From positions 1 to 64,000 of the forward strand of contig CAJQUN010001340.1 of the NCBI GenBank assembly GCA_907163345.1: a DNA stretch of 64,000 nt, in the 5' to 3' direction. The stretch's first letter is position 1. Every line of letters starts with the position of its first letter. Source of the DNA: Haberlea rhodopensis. Lineage: Eukaryota > Streptophyta > Magnoliopsida > Lamiales > Gesneriaceae. Made by a program: the position numbers and the translations under genes. Below, one piece after another: positions 22,825-32,681 of the stretch. Under the pieces are notes generated by a model, which saw only the letters and a list, made by a program, of their open reading frames with translations, was not told the DNA's origin and searched no databases.

Positions 22825-25058
22825 TTAGCACTCTTCATAATTGATAAGTATTGTTTTTGCGTTCTCTTCTTCTTGCTCGTCATAATGGTTTACGAATTCG
22901 TCAACCGCCCCATCTCTTCTATTCTTACATTCTGCTTCAAACCATTCTTTAAGTAATGTGAGCATGCATAACTAATCAGCAGAGAGACTACTTCTGTATT
23001 CTCCAATAATTCGGCCACATGTTGAGAATGCAGATTCAGAAGCGACGCTTGAAGCTTGTACCGCATACACGTCTCTAGCCATTTTGGCTAAGATAGGGAA
23101 TTGTGCCGCATTTGACTTCCACCATTGTAACACGTCGAAGTTGTCTTCCGTTACAAATTGATAATTCAGATAAATTTGCAACTCAGACGACGTGCTAGTA
23201 GAAGGTCATTTTCCCTTAAGTTTTTTCCTGCCCAGCATCCTAAGCAAATTGATGCCCCCACCTTTAGTTTGAGCTTGAGGTTGTTCTTCAGCAGGCCTTT
23301 GTTGCGATGATTCACTTGCCTGTTGATTATAATACAATTGAAACATATTTTGGAGAGATTGCATTGTAGACGTCTTTTGATCGTCAACAACCTTCCCCAA
23401 AAATTTAGCATAATATTCAAAAAAGATCTCAAATGAAGATAAACATTGACTAGGATCTAGCAATGTTGCGATGCAGTGCACGTGTGGGATTTGTTCCCAA
23501 TATTTTATAAATTTAGTTTCCATTGCACTAACAAAAGCATGCAAGTCATAGTCATCTCTAAATTCTATAAACTTATCAAACATATTAAATACTAAAGGAA
23601 GAAAATAAACGGAAGTTGGATAAGTAACACCGGAGAAGCGTTCCATCGCTTCTTTGAAAGTACCTAACAATGATACACAATTTTCAACAAATTGCCAATC
23701 CTCATTAGTCAAATAAATACTATCATCGCTATCAGGCATTTGATATGAATTATAAAATGAAGTTAAAATATCTTTGTAAGGTAACATAGCATTCAACAAA
23801 TTGTACAATGAATTCCACCTAGTTTCTATTGGTGATGGAAAAAGCAGATGCTTTAAACCATTAGATAAACATAATTGTTTCCAATCGCGCTTTACACAGC
23901 TCGTGCGTAACCATTTAGCGCAGTATTTCATTTTCTCCATACATGCTGAGTGATTGTCCTCATAACCAACTTTAACAGCCAAATTAATCACATGACATGC
24001 ACATCTAACATGAAAAAAACACCATCAAGCATTGGTTTCAGATAGGTCTTTAAATCACGCATCGCAGCATTGTTATTCGCTGCATTGTCAAATGTGATCA
24101 AAAATACCTTATCCTGAATTACATAATGTCTACAAGTGTTGAATACATATTTAGCAATTACATAACCAGTATGTGCATAATCTAACTCATCTAAAGACAA
24201 AATCCGTTTTTGCATACACCAATTATCATCAATCCAATGACAAGTGACAACAAGATATGAATCTGAATTTACATTTGTCCAAATATCGGTTGTTAAGCTA
24301 ACCCTACAAGGCAAACTAGAAAGATGTTGAAACAATGTATTTCTATATTCAACAAATACGTCCATACAATTTCTTTTTAGTGTGTGCCTGGAAATATGTT
24401 TAAACATGGGTTGTATAGACGAATCAAATTCAATAAAACCAGCATGTTCAGCTTGTATAAAAGGTAGTTCACATCTAATCACATATCTAACAAGTGACCT
24501 ACGGTTAATTTCAGCAGTTAAAATAAAATTCGTGCCAGTGAGAACATTAATTTGTGCTTGTGTTGCTTCTCGACCTAATGGTTGTAATGTTGTCTCATCA
24601 AAATTATGTTTTTCTACTAAGTGTTTTTTAAATGTTCCAGTGCCTCCACTGGAACCACCAGCTTTATATAAATATTGCATTTTACATAATTTACATATTG
24701 CAACAGATTCGTTAGTACCTTCTTTTTGACCGAGTTCAAAGTGATCCCATATCTTACTTCTTTTGGCACGAGTCGGTTGTCTACTCGCTGCTGTAGTGGC
24801 TCCGGATGACTCCACTTGTTGTCTCTCTTGGGCTTGGGCAGCAGGAGGTTCGACAGGTTGCTCGGGTTGTTGTGGTTCGACATTCATAGAGGAACCACCA
24901 ACATTGAGGTCAGCAAAAAAATCATAACTTTCATTTAACTCAGGTATTGGTACGGGTAAATTCATTGCCGAAGATGAACTCAGTGATAGACGACCCGGGA
25001 TGAGACCCCGACTACGACCCCGGCTACGACCAGCGCCGCTGCTAGATGAAGATGCCAT
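22825..25058 (-). pseudogene. hAT transposase copy 2, three lesions
   Basis: Same protein as copy 1: start MASSSSSGAGRSRGRSRG at 25058, BED finger (CKLC ... HLVEKH), catalytic fold, and dimerisation domain. Lesions: loss of one base in the run of A at about 24013-24019 (frameshift), TGA at 23206-23208 (the same codon as the stop in copy 1), and TAG at 22972-22974 where copy 1 has serine. The apparent longer ORF upstream of 25058 runs through a hairpin and is not real. It cannot encode active transposase. Confidence 0.88.
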
Positions 25059-25222
25059 TATTATATATAAATTGTAGATAGCACAATCGAGAGGAAAATA
25101 TGAGATTGAAGTATAGAATTGTGAGAAGAATGAATTGTGAGGAAAAGAATGAAAAATATGCACATATTTATAGATTTCAAAAAATAAAATAAAATAAAAT
25201 AAAATTAAAAAAATAAATAAAT

Positions 25223-25299
25223 TGAACGTTGGCAACGGCTTTATAGCCGTTGCCAACGTTCAGCATGGCAACGGGTATAAAGCCGTTGCCATGCTGAAC
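25223..25299. repeat. Two hairpins upstream of hAT copy 2 transposase
   Basis: Hairpin one: TGAACGTTGGCAACGGCT (25223-25240), loop TTAT, complement 25245-25262. Hairpin two: GTTCAGCATGGCAACGG (25258-25274), 8-base loop, complement 25283-25299. They occupy the same place as the hairpins in copy 1. The second stem has a different sequence but is still fully paired. Confidence 0.9.
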
Positions 25300-25547
25300 A
25301 AAAAAAAAATTTATTTATTTTTTTTAAATGTTACCGGTTCCGGTTTCGGAACCGGTTCCAAACCGGTAGCACCGGAACCGGTGGTGCTACTGGTTTGGAT
25401 TTAAAAAACCGCCCCGGACCGGTTCGATACCGATTCCGGGGCGGACCGGAATCGGTTAGTCCGGTTCCGGTTTCGGACCGGACTAACCGGTTCGGTTTCG
25501 GACCGGGTCCGGATCGACCCGGTCCGATAAGCACCCCTATTTGACGT

Positions 25548-25685
25548 GCTGAATCTAACTATGAAAAATTTATGTTGATGCTGCTTCTAAAGACCTTGCA
25601 AACTTATGGCATAAAAGGTTAGGCCATAATAGTGTTAAAGGTCTTGAAATTCTGTATAAGAATGGATGCCTTGGAAAAGAGAAAC
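25548..25685 (+). pseudogene. Copia GAG-pre-integrase fragment
   Basis: After the hAT copy 2 target duplication the Copia frame resumes: DLANLWHKRLGHNSVKGLEIL and GCLGKEKL, the GAG-pre-integrase signature (LWHxRLGH). It stops at GAAAC (25681-25685), the target site of the next insertion. Confidence 0.85.
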
Positions 25686-26450
25686 TGTTAGTTCCTGATT
25701 TTAAAGATGACAAAATAAATCAGAACGGATCGAGGGAAATCAGACTGACCAGATCGATCGCTCAAAGCAGATCAAGCTGATATGGTATATCACAAATCAG
25801 ATCGGATCGATGGAAATCAGCCTGACCAGATCGAAGCTTCAGATCGATCTTAACTATTATCAGATCAGAGCAAACAAGGCTGAATAAGATTTGCTCTTCA
25901 GTCCGAATCATTAACGGCTATTTATTGAAGCATTTAATGTTGCAATTAATGCTGAAAAAGACCAAGGACTGAAGATTACCATAAAAGGTAAGAAGACAAA
26001 GAAGAGCTTACCTGACAGTCGCCGAAAGCATGAACCAGAATGGCAAGTACTCAAAAGAATAAGACTGCAGCTTACTCAGAGTTTGAGCAGAGTCAAGAGT
26101 TGCACATAAAGGGAAATAATGTCGTTGGTACATGCAACTATATAAGGATGCAACAGAAGAGCTTAAGAGATAGTCTGATCAATCGAAAAACGCAAAAGAA
26201 AGCAAAACAACACAAGCTTACAAGCTCAGACATTCTCGAGCTGAAAATCTTCATAAGCACAAGCATATTGTAATATTTGATCATCTTAGGATCACTGTGT
26301 GCATAGACTAAATTAGTCTATCTTTTGTATTATGTACTAAGATAAAGAAGTGAGAATCAATTGTAACTGTCAGACAGAGTGTGTTGATAGGCTTAGATTT
26401 TGAGTGTTTTTAACTGTAATTTCTTCCTACTTTCCGTTCCTTTTCCTGGA

Positions 26451-27906
26451 TGATATTATGCTTTTTGGTGTTTATTCGTTTGTTTCAGGAAAATAGATCG
26501 GAAGTGGAAGAAATGAGCCAATATGAAGATAACGGGCAAAATCGAGGCGAGAAAGAACTAAAATTGAGGAAATGAGATTTTCGGAATCTCGATCGATCGA
26601 GATGTACTCTCGATCGATCGAGCCAGGCAGAGAGTTGAGCATCAAAGAATTTCAAGTCTCGATCGATCGGTACAAATTTCCGATCGATCGAGCGAGGCAG
26701 TGACTCCAGAGCAAATTTTATTAAAGTCTCGATCGATCGGTGGAAAATCTCGATCGATCGAGAGAGACAGTGAGTTTCAAAAGCTGGCATGAACAGTGCA
26801 CCGATCGATCGGTAGAAAATCTCGATCGATCGAGACGCGAAATCCTGAAGATTTTATTTTCCTTTTTTATCGTGATTGTGGGGGGTTTTAAGCGGGAATT
26901 GATTCATTCCAAGGGAGAAGAGCATATCAGACGATTTTTCTGGACAAAAGAAGAGCCCTAGCCGCCGCCTAGTCACCGCCAAGGAGATCCGTTCTTCCGG
27001 TTCTTCGCCCGAATCAAAGCCAATCAATTCCGGAGTGCAAGGAAGGAACAAGAGAAGAAATCACGGTGCAACGCACGGATTCATCCACCGTTTATCGTAT
27101 TTCTAAACTTTAATTTATTTGATTTTCAATTCCATTTGATGTTTTTGAGGTCGAGAGACAATAAAACTCTTATGTATTTGATTTGAATTAAATTTAGTTT
27201 ATATTATTGAGTTTTAGTTTCGTTGTGGTTGATTATTGATTCATTGGTATTTGAGCGCATTGATTGTTATTGTTCATAAATTAATTGCTTGTGTAGATCA
27301 AGGTCTAGCTAGCTTTGATTGAATTTGAGGGTTACAGCCGAGATCGAGAGATAACGTTGTAACACGCTCCATTAATTTATGATGTATGTTACGATTGAGA
27401 TCGAGAGATGATATCGCATACGTGAGAACTTGGAATCGAGAGATTTAGAGTTATAAGGTTTTGATAATCTATGCAACTTTGAATTAGTAAATAGGTGCAC
27501 GAGAGTGACTTATTCTAATTTATCGTTAGTTTCTTTACAGCTCGAGAGAGTGTATCGAATAATATCGAAAACCGTTCACCTTTAAAATCAATTGGTTGAT
27601 AATTTGAGAATTCCATTGAATCATTAGAGATAACATAATTGAACGACGAGCTCGGTAATTTTCTCGAGTAACTTACCTTTGCATTTCCGGAACCATCCTA
27701 TTCATTGTTTCTAGTTTAAATCTTTATTCTTTAGTTTAATTTGGCTCTAGTTAATCAAACTTCTTAAATCGTAGGCTAAATATAATTTTATTAATCTTAT
27801 TTGGTACTTATACGTTAGTCCCTGTGGATTCGACAACCCGTACTTAATTTTCACTATACTAAAACTTGACAACCGTGCACTTGCGGTAGAATCGCTTCAC
27901 ACTACA
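26451..27906 (+). repeat. Nested solo LTR (Gypsy-like)
   Basis: Starts TGATATTATGC and ends in a tail very like the Gypsy LTR at 11018: CCCTGTGGATTCGACAAC, then CTAAAACTTGACAACCGTGC and ACTTGCGGT, closing near TTCACACTACA. I could not find a clean target duplication, so the ends are good to within a few bases. It carries eight CGATCGATCG palindromes in its transcribed part. Confidence 0.6.
26590..26832. repeat. CGATCGATCG palindrome array, exact 21-bp pairs
   Basis: CGATCGATCG starts at 26590/26611, 26660/26681, 26730/26751 and 26802/26823. Each pair is spaced exactly 21 bases, and pairs recur every 70-72 bases. The second member is often followed by GAG-N-GAGRCAG. The same module is found in the LTRs of the Gypsy element at 44595-53587. 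Confidence 0.95.
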
Positions 27907-28347
27907 CTTTGAAATATCTTTTGTTTAAAAATAAAGCGGTCATGTGTCTGAACAGATCGAGAGACTAGGAGTTTCAGTCTGGTAGTGAGGTAAATCCAGC
28001 TGAATTGGGTTTGTACAACAGGATTGTATAAATCAAAGTCTTCTAGTGGAATCCTTCCTTAATTGGAAGAAGGGGAGACATAGAAGGATTACACCACCTT
28101 CGAACTTCCAAAAACATATTCTGTCTTTTATCATTCTGCACTTGTTTTACTATTCAAGCCATCGAGCCGTTCTTACTAGCCTAAGAACAGACCGTTCCGC
28201 ACTAAATTATTTAGTGGTCTGTTTGCAGAAAAGTTGATTAAGAAACAGATTTATTTCACTAATCCGAAAGAAATCACAAATGATTATTTTTAATAGGAGT
28301 GTTCATTCACCCCCCTCTAAACACTCCGGACCGATCCTAACAGAAAC

Positions 28348-29150
28348 ATTCTAGCATTTCTTTTTGTGATTCATGCATCTATGGTAAACAACAGAAAGTT
28401 AGGTTCCCCAACTCCCATTCCCCAAGGAAATATGCCACTTCTGATATTCTCGAGTACTTGCATGATGATGTGTGGGAACCAGCTAGTGTTCCCACCCAAG
28501 GTGGAAATAGATATTTCTTATCAATTATAAATGATTTTCAAGGAAAGTTTTGGTGTTTTTAATGAAAAAAAAAATCTGATGTTTTTGAGAAATTTTAAAA
28601 CTGGAAAATTTTGATTGAAATCAAACTGGCAAAAAGATTAAAACTCTTATGACTTATAATGGACTTGAATTTTGTAATGCCTTACTTGACAATCTTTGTG
28701 CTGAATAAGGATTTAAAAGGCACAAATCAGTGCCTTATATACCTCAGCAAAATGGTGCTATTGAGAGAATGAATAGAACCTTACTTGAAAGAGTAAGGAG
28801 TATGCTCTCATCCTCATGACTTTCAAAAAGATTTTGGGGTGAAGCTGTATTGACTGCTGCCTATTTAATAAATAGGTCCCATTATGTACCTTTGAATGGT
28901 AAGTGTCCAGAAATGTTTGGTCCGGAAAAGAAATTGATTTTTCTTGGTTAAATTTGTTTGGCTGTTCTGCCTTTGTGCATCAAAAGCCTGATAAACTCGA
29001 ACCTAGATCAGTTAAATGCATTTTTCTTGGTTATCTTGAAGGGGTTAAAGGGTATAGGTTGTGGCTTAGGGGTGAACCTGATTTTAAGTTGTGATTAGTA
29101 GGGATGTAATTTTTATTAAATCTGAAATGCCTTGCCTATCTGCTTTGATT
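28348..29150 (+). pseudogene. Copia integrase, dead
   Basis: Resumes with SFCDSCIYGKQQKVRFP (zinc-binding end), then the core with YLHDDVWEPASVP and GNRYFLSIINDF. The second catalytic aspartate, normally in TDNGLEF, is tyrosine here (TYNGLEF). The third residue is kept (QQNGAIERMNRTLLERVRSML). Further on are FWGEAVLTAAYLINR and KCIFLGYLEGVKGYRLW. Several stops and frame changes are present. Confidence 0.88.
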
Positions 29151-29389
29151 TTCCCCTGCCCCTAATAAGGTGGAGCATGTGCCTGATAACTCCGTTCAAT
29201 TAAACGACAATCATAATATACCTGAAAATCAACCTAACTTGAATTACTTGCCTAAAATTCATGAAGATGATGTTGTGCATGATGAATTGGTTGATCTACC
29301 TGAGCCTGAACATGATGAATTGAATGATTATCACTAGCTAGAGCTAGGGAAAGATGAAACACTAAACAACCACCTAGGTTTAATGACTT

Positions 29390-29924
29390 CCACATGACTT
29401 CATATGCTTTTACTATATGAGTCGATTGATAGTAATGAACCTAAGTCCTATCAAGAAGCTTTGAAATCTGAAAAATCTGTTGTATGGTTAACTACTATGC
29501 ATGATGAAATGAATTCTCTGCTTCTTAACAAAACGTGGACTCTTGTGCCTAGACCTCGAGATTGTTCGTTGTCGACTATAAATGGTTGTTCAAAATTAAA
29601 AATGAAACTGATTCTGTCAAATTTAAAGCTAGGTTAGTGGCTAAGGAATTTACTCAAAAAGAGGGGATAGATTATACAAAAATCTTTGCTCTTGTGGTAA
29701 AGTTTACAACTGTTAGAATCATGCTTGCATTAGTTGCTCAGTTTAATTGGAAAACAAATGGATGTAAAAACTGTTTTTACATGGTGATTTGGATGAAACA
29801 ATCTATATGCAACAACTTGATGGCTTTGTTGATTCTAAGAAACTTGATCATGTCTGATTACTTAAAAAAAATCCTTGTATGGCTTGAAGCAATCACCTAG
29901 GCAATGGAACAAGAAATTTGAATG
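29390..29924 (+). pseudogene. Copia reverse transcriptase, N-terminal part
   Basis: EPKSYQEALKSEKSVVWLTTMHDEMNSL is cut by a frameshift, then KNKTWTLV-type sequence, VDYKWLFKIKNE and FKARLVAKEFTQKEGIDYTKIF follow. It is interrupted after the GLKQSPRQWNKKF-type motif by solo LTR 2, at target GAATG (29920-29924). Confidence 0.88.
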
Positions 29925-31218
29925 TGATAAGTGTATTTTATACACTCATATTCCTTCATATTTTACATGGTTTATTGCTGGTTTTTTTTATCAGAATTAC
30001 GTTTTTGATATTGTTTTGTCACGTCTGTAGGAATCCAGGTAACTAAGTGGTTTGTGGACTAAAAGGGTGCAAAAAGCTGATGAAAATGGTGTATTGATGT
30101 CAAGGCTTCAAGTTTTCCATCCTACAGACAGGCGTATATATGCCATTATGAGGCGTAAATACGCTAGAGCTACGGCAAATGCAATGTGAAAAATCGAATC
30201 AGGCGTACTTACGCCATTTTGAGGCGTAAATACGCCAGAGCTACGACATTTGCAACTTTCTGAAGAATTAAGGTAGGTGTAACTACGCCATTTTGACGAG
30301 TAGCTACGCTAGTGGAGGTGTAATTACGCCAGATCCGTGGCGTAAATACGCTAGTCACGCGGGAAGCCAATTTCTTAACACATCATCGGCGTCCTTACGC
30401 CAGTATCATCGGCGTAAATATGCCACCAGAATTTTGGAAATTTTTCCCACCTTCCTTATCTAATCTACTCGGCCTTGGGGCTAAGAGGGGCGTTTTTGGA
30501 GGAGAGAAGGGATTCAGACTCAGAAAAAGAATTAGGTTTTGAGGAGGAGAAAAAGAGAATATGACGGCTCGGAGCAAAAAGTTGAGATTTCATCACGAGA
30601 CGGAGGCGTTCATCTGGGAAAGAAGAATAACTTCTAAATCGTTTTGTATTTCTAACTTTATGTTTTATGGATTGTTTAAACATGTCTATATGTTTAATTC
30701 ATTCTATCATGAACTAATTCTATTTTTATAGGAGAACAATGTAGCTTGTTTTGAAACTACGCTTATTATGAATTGATTGGTTTATTTGGATTTTCATATG
30801 ATTTATTTGTGTTTTCCTGTTCTTAATGCTTTTGATCTACTGGCCATATTGAATGATGATATATTTGTAACTTAACACTGAGAGAGGGAGTGGAAAATAA
30901 ATAAGAATTCTCGGCTAGTAAACTAGGAAAATCCATAATATTGAGATCAATGAATGATAAGTGTAGTGGATGAACAAGTGAAATCGAACTCCTAGATTCG
31001 TCTCTAATTGATTTTTCCAACTCAAGATTTGATCATTGGTAGTTTAATTGATTTTTATTATTTGCATAAAACAACTCAACCATTCGATTCTCTAGATAAA
31101 GTGAAGATTATTTTAATTCTGTACTTAGATATAACTTTATAATCAATCTCTGTGGGCTCGACACTTTTATACTAAAACATGAAAACCGTGCGCTTGCGGT
31201 GAGAAAAATATCTCAACA
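29925..31218 (+). repeat. Solo LTR 2 with GGCGTA palindromes
   Basis: TGATAAGTGTATTTTATAC ... ATATCTCAACA, with a perfect 5-base duplication GAATG (29920-29924, 31219-31223). The Copia reading frame continues across it if one GAATG is ignored. Its end (CTGTGGGCTCGACAC, CTAAAACATGAAAACCGTGC, GCTTGCGGT) is of the same Gypsy LTR type as 11018-12573 and 26451-27906. ORFs in it are incidental. Confidence 0.92.
30131..30424. repeat. GGCGTA-NN-TACGCC palindrome array in solo LTR 2
   Basis: Palindromic or near-palindromic 14-base words start at 30131, 30152, 30202, 30223, 30276, 30297, 30317, 30339, 30388 and 30411. Within groups the spacing is 21, 21, 21, 20, 22 and 23 bases. The element is otherwise unrelated to hAT copy 1, which has the same word in the same paired spacing. 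Confidence 0.9.
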
Positions 31219-31223
31219 GAATG

Positions 31224-32222
31224 CATGCTCTCTTTGAACTTTAAAAAGAGTAATTATGATCATTGTTTGTACTTCAAAGAAAATGCATCAGTTCCTGTTT
31301 TCTTATTAATATATTTTCATTATATGCTTCTGACCAGCCCTTGCATTGAGTCTATTGAGCATGTCAAAAATTGTTTGAGTACCAACTTTGACATGAAATA
31401 CTTAGGAGATGCTAAAAGTATTTTATGCATGAACATTGTTAGGGATAGGAAACTTTGCAATTTTTCTTAATCAGATTTCTTATGTTGAAAAGATTTTGAG
31501 TAATTTTTATATGACAACTGCTAAGCCTGCAAATGTACCTCTTGCTGCACATTTCCTATTGAGTAAAGAGCAGTCTCCTAAAACTGATCATGGTTTAAGT
31601 TGTATGAAAAATGTGCCTTATCCAATGCTATATGATCTGTAATGTTTACATGTCAAATCCTAGTATGGTGCATTGTAATGATGTTAAATGGTTACTTAGA
31701 TACTTGAAACATTCTCCGAAGCTTTGTTTAAAGTTTTTTAAATGTGATGAAGGTTTTAAATTAAAAGGATATGTTGATTCAAATTATGCTAATGATAAGG
31801 GCAGTAGAAAATCAACAACACCTTATGTGTTCACTTTGTGTGGCTCGTGCATTAGTTGAAAATCCCAATTACAGCATATAGTTGCACTTTCTACTATTGA
31901 ATCTGAAATGCTATTATTGAAGCCTTAAAAGAAGCTATCTGGTTAAAAGACTTAATTTCTGAAATTGGATTCCTTGAAGGTAATGTTGTTTTTTCTGATA
32001 GTCAATCTGGTATTCAACTGTGCACAAATCCTGTTTTTCATGATAGAACTAAACACATAGATGTTAGGTTTCATTTCATCCAAGATGTTGTTGCTAAAGG
32101 CATAGTCTATCTTGAAAAAATTCCTTCAGAATTTAATCCTGCAGATATGAGAACTACGTGTCTACCTGTTAGTAAGTTTGAAACTTTCTTGAATATTTTG
32201 AATTTTGATACAAATAATTGAT
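31224..32222 (+). pseudogene. Copia reverse transcriptase end and RNase H, dead
   Basis: KKSNYDHCLYFKE continues the RT. The catalytic YVDD is replaced by YFHY (LLIYFHYMLLTSP), so the enzyme is dead. MKYLGDAKSILCMNIVRDR and the connection to RNase H follow, with a deletion near 31640. RNase H pieces include LKGYVDSNYANDKGSRKSTT, ALSTIESEM and DSQSGIQLCTNPVFHDRTKHIDVR. Stops and frameshifts are scattered through it. Confidence 0.88.
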
Positions 32223-32288
32223 GTGTTCTGTGCATTTGGATTTGGGTTATAACCTGTTGCGTGCTTGTTATAATTGGTTAGTGATATG

Positions 32289-32681
32289 TGTTGGGATTCC
32301 GTACCCCAACGCCAGATACAAACGCAGCGGAAATAATACAATAAACAGATCTGACCCGGGGACGGTCGATCGCGCCTGATTCATATATAAACATGCAAAT
32401 ATCATAATATAATGCACGAAAAGGGATTACCGATAACAGCAAAATCAATCTGATGGCGGTGATCCTCAAGTCCAATCAACCTGACAGATCTACAAGCCCG
32501 GCACCAGTGCTAGTGTGATGATGACTTTTCTATGAGAATGTGTATTGAATGGAATTGTATGGAATGAATTGAGTCTCTCAACTAGAATGACATATTTATA
32601 GGGTCATTAAGTAACTAATGGGCTTTGGGTGCATAAAGCCCAATAGGCCAACTTTTGGCTTACCGGGCATATATGCTAACA
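32289..32681 (-). repeat. 3' LTR of Copia family 2
   Basis: TGTTGGGATTCCGTACCCC ... GCATATATGCTAACA. Nearly identical to 39644-40037, so insertion or exchange is more recent than the decay of the coding region would suggest. Confidence 0.85.

Larger units (their letters stand above)
21705..25539 (-). mobile_element. hAT transposon copy 2
   Basis: Ends TAGGGGTGCTTAT and ATAAGCACCCCTA (near-perfect inverted repeat) lie inside a perfect 8-base target duplication TTTGACGT (21697-21704, 25540-25547). The coding part is nearly the same as in copy 1. The extra length (3835 versus 3166 bases) is mostly explained by a GTGCAC tandem array that takes the place of the GGCGTA palindromes. It inserted into the protease region of the Copia element. 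Confidence 0.95.
25686..28342 (+). repeat. Solo LTR 1 with another LTR nested inside
   Basis: Runs TGTTAGTTCCTG ... CGATCCTAACA and is bounded by a perfect 5-base duplication GAAAC (25681-25685, 28343-28347), in the middle of Copia coding sequence. Near 28065 it carries the GGAAGAAGGGGAGAC motif seen in the LTRs at 1-4185, so it belongs to a related Copia family. The middle (about 26451-27906) is a different LTR. Confidence 0.85.
19381..32288 (+). mobile_element. Dead Copia element broken by three insertions
   Basis: Order of parts: 5' LTR, primer site, gag, protease, GAG-pre-integrase, integrase, reverse transcriptase, RNase H, the Copia order. It is interrupted by hAT copy 2 (21705-25539) and two solo LTRs (25686-28342 and 29925-31218), each with a perfect target duplication. 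Its own 3' LTR is not present before the next element begins at 32289. Stops, frameshifts and lost catalytic residues in protease, integrase and RT show it is long dead. The lineage is probably Tork or a close relative. Confidence 0.85.

Noticed and set aside
25059..25256. Longer N-terminus for the hAT copy 2 transposase (MATAIKPLPTF...)
   Set aside because: The extension reads through the upstream hairpin and AT-rich leader. Copy 1 starts at the equivalent of 25058 with the same protein sequence.
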